Part shown: positions 31,163-40,508 of the stretch, one piece after another
How positions within the stretch are numbered: the first letter of the stretch is position 1
Layout of the letters: each line of letters begins with the position of its first letter
NCBI GenBank assembly: GCA_001839685.1
Contig: MLAK01001093.1
Coordinates: 110,106 to 155,122 of the forward strand
DNA: 45,017 bases
Reading direction: 5' to 3'
From: Tritrichomonas foetus
Taxonomy: Eukaryota > Parabasalia > Tritrichomonadida > Tritrichomonadidae
Notes under the pieces: generated by a model
The model's database searches: none
What the model was told of the DNA's origin: nothing
Seen by the model: the letters and a program-made list of their open reading frames with translations, nothing else
Position numbers and translations under genes: made by a program

Positions 31163-31575
31163 TTTTGTGTTTTTTGTTTTTAAATAAATAGTACCATGCA
31201 AATATTTTCTATGATTTAGTGTATGTAGAAATAATATTATTGGTAAATATTTTTTAATATGACAACTTATCATGCTTTTTTAATTCTAAATGGCTTATAA
31301 AATACTCCATTGTGAATTGAACGAATTTGTCCAGACTCAAGCATAACAAAAGTGAGAGAGAATCCCCTACTGTCTATATGGGTAAAGGTCCTTAATTCAC
31401 GTGGTGAGTGATCTCTTATTTGATAAACTTTTTTGATGCACCTCATAGAATAGTTGTTTAAGGTCAAACCCGACTGAGATATTTAGGGAATTATATAAAC
31501 TTACTATGTTTGAAGAGTTATTATTTTCTGCTCAGAAATAAAGAAAAACTTTGATTTTACATACAAAATAAGTGA
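31163..31575. other. intergenic with a slightly GC-richer patch
   Basis: A patch at about 31300-31480 is less AT-rich and holds a minus-strand frame of about 58 codons from ATG (31270-31446). The peptide (for example GFSLTFVMLESGQIRSIHNG) has no known domain and no Initiator. It could be a worn fragment of a repeat gene; unproven. Confidence 0.35.
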
Positions 31576-32508
31576 TTAATCATTATGCTGCTTCTTTTTC
31601 ATAACATAATTTTTGACTTTCTCAAATTCTTCACAGCCAGCATCAAAAGTAGGCAGCCCTGTGATGCTGCTCATGATTTGGCGACACTTTTCAATATATT
31701 CATCATCAATAGATTGGTTTTTTATCAGCGGAATGTCTTGCTGGAGCGCAATTTTCACTTTCAAGCCTGAGACAATTCGTCCAACCATTGATAGAAGATG
31801 GAGAACGATATTTCCAAATGTGAAATTAGGTGAAATGCTCGAATTGAAATGAATAAACCCAAAAATATGGAAATGAATTAAATTTAAGTTTTTTTCATCA
31901 ATATTCTTTCCAAATGGTTGAAAATTAATAATAAATTGACCATTTGTTGGAACAGATTCAGGAAAAATTACAATTGGACATTGATATTTATTTCTTGCTG
32001 ATTTAATTAAATCATTTAACGAAACTTTAACTTTACTTGTAATTTTCTTTGAGGAGAATATTAAGGTCAATAATTGAAAGGCGTTAAAAACGTAAACATC
32101 ATTTTCATTTATTGGAATTGCGAAGATCGGTGAATATTCATTTTGAAGCCAAAATATATTCAAATATGAAGCGAAGTTTGAAATAATTATGTCGCCTGGC
32201 TGGGGTTCGTGGAGCTCGCCAATATTGGAAAAAGTATCGATTAACGGCGTTGGTTGTTTGTTAACTGAATAAATTCCCGTAAATCCAAGCATGATTCGAA
32301 AAAGGACGGACGATGTTGAGTGAATAACAATTCGTTTCAGGGTATTAATCGGAATGAATGTCGATAAAATTGCATACGAAAAAGAAATCAAAAATGCGAA
32401 CAACATAAAAGGCAATTTTATGAGTGCGATAAAGCAGTTGATCACAGAAAATATAAATGTTTTCTTTGTCTGTGGTGGAATAAATGGATTTTTGTTTGAG
32501 AGTTCCAT
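31576..32508 (-). CDS. LPLAT/AUP1-like acyltransferase family protein lacking catalytic His/Asp
   Basis: A 310-aa protein; the longer frame opens with TTG, so ATG 32508 is used. A long hydrophobic stretch (residues 17-52) predicts a membrane hairpin. The block GDIIISNFASYLNIFWLQN aligns with motif I of lysophospholipid/glycerolipid acyltransferases, normally N-H-x4-D, and here it reads N-F-x4-N. The block CPIVIFPESVPTNGQFI aligns with motif III (FPEGT-TNG). The layout resembles LOA1/VPS66, AUP1 or LPCAT-type ER proteins. With both catalytic residues changed it is either a pseudoenzyme, as AUP1-like proteins can be, or an unusual acyltransferase. The C-terminal tail is lysine-rich. It is divergent from the BAR/SH3 gene. 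Confidence 0.7.
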   Translation of the reverse strand: MELSNKNPFIPPQTKKTFIFSVINCFIALIKLPFMLFAFLISFSYAILSTFIPINTLKRIVIHSTSSVLFRIMLGFTGIYSVNKQPTPLIDTFSNIGELHEPQPGDIIISNFASYLNIFWLQNEYSPIFAIPINENDVYVFNAFQLLTLIFSSKKITSKVKVSLNDLIKSARNKYQCPIVIFPESVPTNGQFIINFQPFGKNIDEKNLNLIHFHIFGFIHFNSSISPNFTFGNIVLHLLSMVGRIVSGLKVKIALQQDIPLIKNQSIDDEYIEKCRQIMSSITGLPTFDAGCEEFEKVKNYVMKKKQHND

Positions 32509-32612
32509 TTTTTTGGCAATGCTACTTTCTTTCAAAATTAGAGTTGACTCACATCATCTTGTCGAAAAATATTCAAATTTGTTATCTTCTCAAAAGTGAG
32601 GTTTTCTCACAA

Positions 32613-33863
32613 ATGTTGATGAAAGAAGGGTTGATAGCTATTAAGAAATTGGATATCAAATGCATAGGTGATGCACAGCAAGTTGATCAGTATTTCCAAA
32701 TATTATCAGAAGCATTATTGAAATTTGAAACGCCGCAAATTCCAACATTGATAACATTAATGAATATGTCGGATGGAGCAAATCCAGAGTTACATTATGC
32801 AATAGGTATTCCAGGAACCATGTCAAATGCATTAGAAAGCTTTTCTTTATTGATTTCTGGAATCTTAAAAGCATTTTCGTCCCTTGCTCATGCAACACAT
32901 TCAACTATTCATGGTGGTATTTTCCCAATTATTGAACAACACAAAAAGAAAATAGAGTCCAAAATTCCAAGAATCGAAAATTCTATTCAAAAATATCAAA
33001 ACTTAAAGCATGCAATGATGGAATTAAATACTCCATCTTTTAGTCTTTGTAATGAATTTGCTTTAATGACCAATAATTTATTAAAATCAAATACTAGCGT
33101 TGATCGGAATTTATATCAAGCAAAATTTAATGAAGTACTTGATTTTCGAAAAGGTCTTCATAAAAGTAGATACCAATTGTTAAATTTGGCTCAAACAGTT
33201 GTAGATTCTGTTGATAATGATGTTAAAGATTGTGCAAAATTTTATAAAACGAGTAATTCAACAATAAAAGAACTTTTGACATGGTATAAAGGTTTATATT
33301 CCGATATTTCAAACCAATTATGCACACTTGCAAAAGATCTAACAGATAAAAGTCATAAAATAGATTGGGAATCTGATTTTAATTTATATGTGAAAGAAAA
33401 TAAAATGATGCATTATGATATAACTGATTTAGAATTTATTCCAATTAACACATCAAATCCCGCTTTTTATGGTATTGATACGACAATTAAAGTTAATATA
33501 GCACCAGTTTATCCAATTAGCATGGCGCTTGTAATTGAAGATTATATCGCTTGCGGATTAAATGAAACAAGTTGTAAAAAAGGAAAAAATATTTTATTAA
33601 TGGAAGATGTTGATGATGACTGGTGTTATGTAATGAATCCCAATACATTTATAACTGGATTTGTTCCTTCCCTATGTTTGAAAAAGATAAGCAACACTTT
33701 TGGAATAGTTATACGCGAAATACCTAATGATAGCTCGATTTCTATTGGTAGCTTTGTAGCAATTCTAAATGAAGATAATGATAAAAATCATTTTTTGGTC
33801 GAAACAACTGTAAAACAACAAATAAATATACCAAAAGCATTGGTGGGAATAACATATAGATAG
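32613..33863 (+). CDS. BAR-like coiled-coil plus SH3 protein
   Basis: A 416-aa protein from ATG 32613. The frame is open to 32484 but overlaps the divergent gene there, and a TCACA Initiator-like site lies 1 nt before this ATG. Residues about 20-290 are helical and lack domains by eye, with a size and layout like BAR/F-BAR domains. Residues 304-358 look like an SH3 domain: ALVIEDYIA (ALYDY position), KKGKNILLMEDVDDDWCYV (acidic RT/n-Src and the first Trp) and GFVPSLCL (G-x-x-P-x-x-Y/L). Residues 364-416 may be a second, degenerate SH3. Amphiphysin/endophilin-type proteins bend membranes and recruit endocytic partners. The BAR assignment is inference; the SH3 is moderately clear. Confidence 0.65.
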   Translation: MLMKEGLIAIKKLDIKCIGDAQQVDQYFQILSEALLKFETPQIPTLITLMNMSDGANPELHYAIGIPGTMSNALESFSLLISGILKAFSSLAHATHSTIHGGIFPIIEQHKKKIESKIPRIENSIQKYQNLKHAMMELNTPSFSLCNEFALMTNNLLKSNTSVDRNLYQAKFNEVLDFRKGLHKSRYQLLNLAQTVVDSVDNDVKDCAKFYKTSNSTIKELLTWYKGLYSDISNQLCTLAKDLTDKSHKIDWESDFNLYVKENKMMHYDITDLEFIPINTSNPAFYGIDTTIKVNIAPVYPISMALVIEDYIACGLNETSCKKGKNILLMEDVDDDWCYVMNPNTFITGFVPSLCLKKISNTFGIVIREIPNDSSISIGSFVAILNEDNDKNHFLVETTVKQQINIPKALVGITYR

Positions 33864-33995
33864 TTTATGAATACTAAAGCTTAATATATAAAGAAGGAAA
33901 ATAAAAAATCATTAATTTCGTCATTTCCTAAATATTTATTTACAAATAAAAAATATCCTCAATAAATAAATCAAAATATCACTTAAGGAACATAT

Positions 33996-34187
33996 TTAAA
34001 CAGTTTGTAATTTTTCTAGATATTTTTCACATTCTGCATCGCTAATATGCAAATATTCATCATCATCAACATCTTCAATTAATGCAAGTACTTCGTCTTC
34101 TGCAGGTACACCGAGATCTGAAAACTCGTTGTTTGGTTCTAGCTTTTGATATGATGGTCTATTAAAGAAAGAAAATAAACAGCCCAT
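33996..34187 (-). CDS. small acidic protein with MGC myristoylation/palmitoylation-type start
   Basis: A 63-aa frame beginning MGCLFSFFNRP. Gly2 fits N-myristoylation and Cys3 adjacent palmitoylation, the pattern of many membrane-anchored signalling proteins. The rest is acidic (EDVDDDEYLHISDAECEKYL) and ends in a short helix. It lies between two other genes with a TCACTT Initiator-like site 36 nt upstream (34224-34229, minus strand). No family is recognised. Its shortness means chance cannot be excluded, but the start signal and clean composition argue for a real gene. Confidence 0.55.
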   Translation of the reverse strand: MGCLFSFFNRPSYQKLEPNNEFSDLGVPAEDEVLALIEDVDDDEYLHISDAECEKYLEKLQTV

Positions 34188-34313
34188 TTAACGAATGGAA
34201 TAATCTGAAAATATTGACCACAAAAGTGACAAACTATGGTCAATTTATAAAATAGCGAATTGAATCACGTTCGGAAAAGTCGAAACTGTAGACTCGAAAG
34301 CAAAGATTTGAAT

Positions 34314-34649
34314 TCACGAATTTTGGTCGAAATGTGATCTGAGATTTGTTCTGGCTTCGATTAGACGACGATCGATTTCGAGTAATTCGGGCGGCATACT
34401 TGTTTTTTGGATTTCTGCTTCAAATTCGGCATTAAATTCATTTAAATGAAGAAGAGAGTCATTGATAACCTGTTTAAAGTCGTTGTTTTTTTCGCTCCTC
34501 CCAAACGAAGTGACCATTGATGTTAATAATTGCTGATTATGATATTCCAAACTGGACATCCCCTCGTCAGTAGGTCGAACAGGACGTTTTGAAACAATAA
34601 CTTTTTTTGTAGGGGCAGCATTTTGAGGGGGATGTGGCTTCTTTTTCAT
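34314..34649 (-). CDS. small charged helical protein, unknown
   Basis: A 111-aa frame; the ATG at 34649 is used because the longer frame opens with TTG. The first about 30 residues are basic and Pro-rich (KKKPHPPQN, KRPVRPTDEG). The remainder is a predicted amphipathic helix with heptad-like leucines (LLHLNEFNAEFEAEI, LLEIDRRLIEARTNL), so it could be a coiled-coil subunit of a larger complex. No domain is recognised. Just upstream a 13-nt block (TTAAGGCCAATT and flank) occurs twice within 35 bp, possibly regulatory. Confidence 0.6.
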   Translation of the reverse strand: MKKKPHPPQNAAPTKKVIVSKRPVRPTDEGMSSLEYHNQQLLTSMVTSFGRSEKNNDFKQVINDSLLHLNEFNAEFEAEIQKTSMPPELLEIDRRLIEARTNLRSHFDQNS

Positions 34650-35940
34650 TGCTGAGATTAAGGCCAATTTAGGTTAAAATTAAGGCCAATTATAATTCAA
34701 AATTTGAATAGTTTCGTTCAAATTTCCACAGAAAAAAAAATCTATGTTTCACATAAAAGATTCTTGAACGTTTCCTGAATACTGTTCATTTTTTTTTTTT
34801 TGAGTATTTATTGATTAATATTATGAAACATAACTGGTAAGAAAGCGGGCGCCAATAAAACGAAAAAAAAGTCTATTCGCCATAATTCGAATAATATTAG
34901 CGTAATCTGAGCCCGAATAACTACAATTGAGGCAACTTTAGGGAATTATGATGAAACTTTTGAGAAAACAACTCCAATGAAATCAATGTAACATTTTCCA
35001 ACAAAATCCAAATCGGATTTATTTTGGAATCTAAAAAATATACACGAATTCGATTAACATCACAATCTACATCGGTAAATTCATATAGAGAAGACATTTC
35101 AAAATTCTATTTTTAATGAGGAAAATTAATAATTTATCTGTATATTTTATTTTTCAATATTGTCAGTTAAAACATGATATATTAGCAAATTATTTATAAT
35201 AGATATTCTAAAATTGAGATATTGTATATTATGACCATAATTTTTCTAAATACTTATCAAGCTATTTCAATCATTATATTGATGACACTCTATTTTCTCT
35301 TTATTACTAACCAAATGCCTATCGAAAAATTATTTTCTTGATATTTCATAATTCATATTGATTTCAATTGAAAAACAAATGGAATTCACTCAATTATTCG
35401 TAATTTCCATTTATTATTTTAAAAATATTCATTGGACCATGAAATAATAAAATTCTCAACCAAATTTAATGTCTTTAATTTCTCTTTTTTTTGATTTTCT
35501 CTGATTTGTGATTAAATTTAAGACCAACTACATTTTACTCAACCACCAAAGCTTTCCCAGTAATTTTTTATGATTAGGATGAGATGAAAATCGTTTTTTT
35601 TTTCTTCCAAAAAATCTTCATTTTTCCTTTTGCATTGCTATGATAGAGATTCCAATTTTTCTAATTCTCACTAATGAAAGTCAATTGGTTGAAAAACCGA
35701 GAAATTTGAATATTCAATAAGTCAATTTTAAGAAAACGATAAATATTGTGAGTCGATAAATATTGTGAATCGATAAAATTTGAAAAGAAAATGAAGGTTA
35801 ATCATGGGAAATTGAAAATTAACACGATAATTTTTGAATGGATTCAGAAAAATTGGAGGCATCGAGTTTTTGAAAAAAATACATCCACATTGGTATTCAA
35901 AGAAAAATGAAGATTGAATAGGAACCGGAGAAGTAAAATG
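34650..35940. other. intergenic, AT-rich
   Basis: About 1.3 kb without a credible gene. Near 35735-35785 an imperfect tandem unit CGATAAATATTGTGA(G/A)T is repeated two to three times. No RNA gene was noticed. Confidence 0.5.
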
Positions 35941-35950
35941 TCAATTCATT

Positions 35951-35956
35951 TCATTT
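35951..35956 (+). promoter_or_regulatory. Initiator-like TCATTT before the OYE gene
   Basis: TCATTT (with an overlapping copy at 35946) about 25 nt before the ATG at 35982. Confidence 0.4.
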
Positions 35957-35981
35957 ATTTCTCCACCCGAATACTCAGCAA

Positions 35982-37127
35982 ATGTCTTTAGTCTTCAAGC
36001 CAATCAAAGTAGGAAACCTTACACTTATGAACCGCTTCATGAGATCACCATGCTCCGAACACCGCGCTGATCCGAAAACAGGAATTGCAAATGCCAAACT
36101 ACTCAAATACATTGAGCAATTAGGTGAAGGAAAAGTCGGCCTAATCGTTCCAGGTTATGTCTATATCAGCCAACGGGGAAAAGCAGGACCAGCACAAACT
36201 GGATTACATACAAAAGAGCAAGCTGAAGTCTGGAGGAAAACTATTGAAAAAGTTCATTCATATGGTTCAAAACTTGTTTTCCAAATAGCTCATGCAGGAA
36301 GCTGTCTTGACCCAGTTTCCGCCAACCACGAGCCATTTGGCGTTTCAGATGGCGCTTTGAATCCAGAAGCTCGTGCAATGACTTTACAAGAAATTGAAGA
36401 AACGATTCAAGAATTTGTAGATTCAGCCAAGCTCGCAAAAAGTGTGAACGCCGATGGTGTCCAACTTCATGGTGCCCATTGCTATTTATTGTCAACTTTC
36501 CTTTCACCACTCTTCAACAGAAGAACAGATAAGTATGGAGGCTCGCATGAGAATCGCATTCGTATTGTTCAAGAAATCACAGATGAAATCAAGAAAGCAT
36601 GCGGAAATGACTTCCCAGTTCTCATCAAGATGAACTCAAATGATTGCGTTGAAGGTGGAACAACTCCAGAGATTGCATCAAAGGTTGTTCATTCATTGAA
36701 AGGAATTGATCTTTTCGAATTGTCAGGCGGAACAACAGCAATGACAATCATTCGTTCAAAGCCAGTCTCAAGCTTCTACAAGAAGGCAAAAATTGAAGAA
36801 ATTAATTACTACATTGACACACAACGTAGCAATGATGCTCACTACCAATTCGAAGAAAACTACTTCCTTGAAGGCGCCAAATTGATCAAGAAAGAAAATC
36901 CAGATAAATTGATCGCTGTTGTTGGAGGTATAAGAGAGCTCAGCCAAATGGAAGAAATAGTCAGCTCTGGTGCAGCTGATATCGTTTCACTTGGAAGACC
37001 GTTAATTCGTGAGCCTTTCCTCATCCGCGATTTCATTAATGGAAAGAAGACACGCGCAGATTGCATCTCATGCGGTGAATGCATCCTCAGAAATCCATCA
37101 GGAAAGTGCTACTTCCCAAAGGTTTAA
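35982..37127 (+). CDS. NADH:flavin oxidoreductase, Old Yellow Enzyme family
   Basis: A 381-aa TIM-barrel FMN enzyme starting at LFKPIKVGNL-type N-terminus (FKPIKVGNLTLMNRFMRSP). Visible hallmarks are QIAHAG, DGVQLHGAHCYLLSTFLSP and NRRTDKYGGSHENR, and the phosphate-binding GADIVSLGRPLI near the C-terminus. A cysteine set CISCGEC..GKC (about 364-377) matches the 4Fe-4S ligands of the longer bacterial enzymes (2,4-dienoyl-CoA reductase or trimethylamine dehydrogenase type). The C-terminal FAD/NAD(P) domain of those enzymes is absent. It would reduce activated C=C bonds or act on flavins using NAD(P)H. The sequence looks like that of anaerobic Firmicutes, suggesting lateral transfer. Its codon GC is higher than the surrounding DNA. 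Confidence 0.95.
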   Translation: MSLVFKPIKVGNLTLMNRFMRSPCSEHRADPKTGIANAKLLKYIEQLGEGKVGLIVPGYVYISQRGKAGPAQTGLHTKEQAEVWRKTIEKVHSYGSKLVFQIAHAGSCLDPVSANHEPFGVSDGALNPEARAMTLQEIEETIQEFVDSAKLAKSVNADGVQLHGAHCYLLSTFLSPLFNRRTDKYGGSHENRIRIVQEITDEIKKACGNDFPVLIKMNSNDCVEGGTTPEIASKVVHSLKGIDLFELSGGTTAMTIIRSKPVSSFYKKAKIEEINYYIDTQRSNDAHYQFEENYFLEGAKLIKKENPDKLIAVVGGIRELSQMEEIVSSGAADIVSLGRPLIREPFLIRDFINGKKTRADCISCGECILRNPSGKCYFPKV

Positions 37128-37153
37128 ATTGATATTAAATCGAAATTAGACTA

Positions 37154-37264
37154 AATTTCACATTTATTGAATTTCAATTTTAATTAATTTCACATTTAAT
37201 GAATTTCATATTTAATGTATTCCACATTTAATGAATTCCACATTTAATTAATTCCACACTTAAT
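37154..37264 (+). repeat. degenerate about 17-nt tandem repeat
   Basis: Five to seven imperfect units of the form TTCCACATTTAATGAA, starting about 26 nt after the OYE stop. The array lies in the probable 3' flank of that gene. It has no coding potential. Confidence 0.8.
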
Positions 37265-37713
37265 ATATTTAATGTGTTGTATCTTATACTTTAACGAACT
37301 AGAGATGGTATGATCGTTCGATTTTATTTGTCATCGATATTCATTATAATGATGAATTAGAATATAAAACCGTTAATAAATGACTATTGAAGGTCAAAAT
37401 AATAGAATTGCCGTAACTCTTTCAAAAGAAATGATGAAATTAATTCAATAATTATTTCCCAATTCAGTTAAATAACGTACGAATTTTAAGGTTTTCAATG
37501 ACAAATTTGTGATCATTCAGAAAAATTATAAATTGGGATTATTTTCATTAAGAAATATCGTAGAATATTCATTCAATTATGCTCTGAAATAATGAATTCT
37601 ATGAGATGTATACAAACTAAATAGTCTTAACGTACGAAATCACTAAAATGATNCTTATCATCAGTATTNCTTAATNCCATCAGTNAAAAATCAAAACCCA
37701 AATAGCTAAAAGA
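37265..37713. other. intergenic with ambiguous bases
   Basis: AT-rich. Undetermined bases at about 37653, 37669, 37676 and 37685 show that the assembly is unsettled here. Nothing else was seen. Confidence 0.45.
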
Positions 37714-38325
37714 ATGACGAAAATTTCCCTTATCGCAAACTTCGCAAATGGCCGAATTCAAAAATATTTCGAAAATGATTCTGAAGAAGCTATTGTTTCA
37801 GTTTTCGGGTGAACAGCTTTCAGTCAATTGTTAAATCTATTTTTTATAGTTATGAGCCATATTTATTCATAGTTTTGAAATTTTGCAACAATTAAACCGA
37901 AAAAAGAGCGATTTTGGAGAAAGCCTAAAAAAAAATTGTGAGAAGCTTTTTTTCCAAGAATCACAAAGATTATAATACTGCTTCCCATAATTCTATTTAC
38001 ACTTCTTCTATCGATTTTTAATTAAAAATCGCGAAAATTTTGATAGTTTTAACTCAGTGATGTTGAATTAATTCAATTTCCATTTGACAAATATGAATGT
38101 ATTGAAATCTTTTCTGTCATAAAATTTTAGTATATGAAGAAAATAGACTGGCAGTCCTCAACAGCACATTCTCAAGCAGGGATACAGATACAACGATTGA
38201 AAGACCAAATCAAGAAAAATGGAATCCAATATGTTTTTTTCCAGACTCGATGCCAAGTGAATTTTCTGATGACTCGCCATTTAGATGGCAAAACATTCGT
38301 AATCTTCTCATTGATGCCTAAATTT
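37714..38325 (+). pseudogene. possible relics of an unrecognised gene
   Basis: Two stretches look protein-like. At 37714-37812 there is an ATG frame encoding MTKISLIANFANGRIQKYF and a short acidic tail, then stop; a shift of one base continues as VNSFQSIVKSIFYSYEPYLF. At about 38112-38325 a frame without ATG reads LAVLNSTFSSRDTDT, then WNPICFFPDSMPSEFSDDSP and FRWQNIRNLLIDA. That looks more natural than the overlapping ATG frame starting at 38134. In between there is no open frame. It may be a decayed gene or part of a repeat; I do not recognise the family. Confidence 0.3.
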
Positions 38326-38750
38326 TTTTTATTTATATCAAAATTATTAATATTTTTTTTATACTTCATTTTTGTATTTTGGAAAACATTATAATTTTCG
38401 ATGGAGGGTCATATGATAATAAAAAGCACGATTTATGATAAGAAATAATCAAGNCTTTTTATCTCAATAATTCTCAGAAATTTCTGTTGGGTTTATTTTT
38501 TTCTCACAATTTTTTTTTGGATTTGGTTTTCTCTGTATCTTGATTTTTAAATTATAATATTTATATATTATTAATAGGATTACAATTAAATANTNTTTAG
38601 ATGACAATAATATNAACAATTATNCATTTAGATCTCTCAATNGTCTTCTACATCTAGAGCTAGTTAGTTTGTATACATCTATTCTATGAGTATTTTGGAT
38701 CTGAGATAAGGATTATTGTGAATTTGAAAAAGTTTTCGAAAACAAGAAAT
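38326..38750. other. AT-rich 5' flank of the phosphatase gene
   Basis: Contains several undetermined bases (near 38453, 38593-38642). No Initiator match close to the ATG at 38751. Confidence 0.4.
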
Positions 38751-40234
38751 ATGGAAGAAGAGCAGAAACAAATTAAAAAAGATGAAAACGCAAGCGAAAA
38801 CGACGAAAACAATGACAAACATCTCGTAAGACGTCATTCTCTCGATCCGAAAGTTATCAAATCTCTCGAAAATGATCTCATGCGCGCAATGATAGGTCTC
38901 GATCTTCCAGAAGGCCTCCAACAATCACAACAGGCGACAGCAAGATTACAAGAACAAGTTGCAGAATCAGCGCGAACAGCAGTAACGCAATTTACCATGG
39001 AAAGTTTCAAAGTTTTACCGCCCGTAAAAGCTCCAACAGAAATGACGCCATCCTCAGTCCAAGCATCAAGTCCAGCACAACAGCCGCCCAAAATTGGATG
39101 GTGCGACGGCTGCTGCTCGCCAATTCCGATTCGAACAGCGCCGTCAAGAGTTGGCCCAATTTCAGCCTATTCAGTATGTGTTTTGTTTTATTTCTTTAAT
39201 TTTTATAAACTGGAAAGAGAAAAAGGGAAATTGTGAAAGAAAGAATCAAATCAAAAAATCAAAAATTATTTTTTTATAAATTTCTAACGAATTTTTGCAG
39301 AGAATTAATGATAAAATTTTTATTTAAGACGAAAATCCAAAATTATAGCAACAAATTGATCAAAATCCAAATACACTTTCAGCTTTTCAATACTCTTGTT
39401 TTTATTTTTATAATAATTATGATTTTTATTATAATTATGATTTTTATTATAATTATGATTTTTATTATAATTATGATTTTTATTATAATTATGATTTTTA
39501 TTATGATTATGATTATGTTTATTATTATAATTATAATTTTATATATCGATAAATTTCTAACAAGTTTCTTTCTTTTACAATTTACTTATTTCACTATTTT
39601 TTCTCTTTCTTTTTCTAGAAATGAATTGAAATAAAACTTTTGGAATAAATTCAATACTAACACACAGATTAAAAATAAATGCACAGAATTACTTCCACCC
39701 AAAGCACCAGCGGATGAGAAATTAATCACATTAGTTCTCGATCTCGATGAAACCCTTGTTCATTCATCATTTATGGCAATTCCACATTCTGATTTTTCTT
39801 TTGTTCTCGGTCTCGACGCCAACAAGCTTGGTGTTTATGTATGTATTCGGCCAGGTGCGCAAGAATTCCTCCTAGCACTAGGAGAATTATTTGAGCTGGT
39901 TTTGTTTACTGCATCCAGCCAATATTATGCAGATACCGTTGTTGATCACATTGATCCCCAACGTAAAATTAAATACAGACTTTATCGTGAGAGCTGTACA
40001 GATTTTAGCGGGTGTTTTGTAAAGGATCTCTCGAAACTTGGCCGTGATTTAAGGAAGATTATTATCGTGGATAATTCGTCAGTTGCTTATTTGCTACATC
40101 CATATAACGCAATTGGAATATCGAGTTGGTATGATGATCCAGAAGATACAGAATTGATTGGAATTCAAGAGTTTCTGATTCAGAATTGTCAAACTGATAA
40201 TGTTTATGATATTCTTGTTGATAAAGATAAATAA
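38751..40234 (+). CDS. FCP1/SCP-like (NLI-interacting) phosphatase, two exons
   Basis: The coding sequence is two exons, 38751-39173 and 39668-40234, joined in frame (phase 0) to give 329 aa. Exon 1 encodes a charged N-terminus, a predicted helix (LPEGLQQSQQATARLQEQV) and a Pro/Ser linker. Exon 2 holds the HAD-type phosphatase: VLDLDETLVHSSF with catalytic D166 and D168, then VYVCIRPGAQEFL, LVLFTASSQYYADTVVDHID, the YRLYRESC segment and DNSSVAYLLHPYNAI. Such enzymes remove phosphate from the RNA polymerase II CTD or SMAD-like targets in the nucleus. Without splicing, the downstream frame would start after DLDETLV and lose the active site. The frame opens with GTG at 38718, so ATG 38751 is used. 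Confidence is high for family and splicing, lower for the exact start. Confidence 0.92.
39174..39667 (+). other. spliceosomal intron, 494 nt, parabasalid signals
   Basis: It starts GTATGT and ends ACTAACACACAG. The latter is exactly the fused branch-site and 3' splice motif described for Trichomonas introns. Removing it joins exon 1 and exon 2 in phase 0 and completes the DLDETLV active site. Most of the intron has stops in the coding frame, and it contains an 18-bp tandem array. Known T. vaginalis introns are, to my knowledge, mostly below 200 nt, so this is long. Confidence 0.93.
39421..39510 (+). repeat. 18-nt tandem array inside the intron
   Basis: Five units of GATTTTTATTATAATTAT, the last with one change, followed by related partial units. 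The array accounts for much of the extra intron length and is a likely site of length variation. Confidence 0.95.
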
Positions 40235-40508
40235 ATTGTCGTGTAAAATATTTATATATTAGTAAACAAATAATAATAATCATATGAACATGTTCACACA
40301 TTTGAATACTTATCATTCCATTTTCACTTTCTGCCCTTGGCGATCTATTTTGAAATATAACAGTCCAATTAAATTTAAATTGATATTACTAAAAAACACA
40401 AAAAGAAAGAAGAAAATGCCGAATAATATCTTTAAATCATAATAACAAAATTAACAATAATAATTACAATAAAAATCAAATGATATGTTTTGTGTTGATC
40501 TCTTCTTA

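Noticed and set aside
31270..31467. 65-codon minus frame
   Set aside because: Opens with TTG, no domain or promoter; kept only as a remark in the intergenic entry.
38134..38394. 86-codon plus frame with ATG
   Set aside because: The overlapping frame without ATG reads more like natural protein; this one ends in low-complexity Phe/Ile.
39233..39634. 133-codon frame with IIMIFI repeats
   Set aside because: It is a translation of the tandem array inside the intron.
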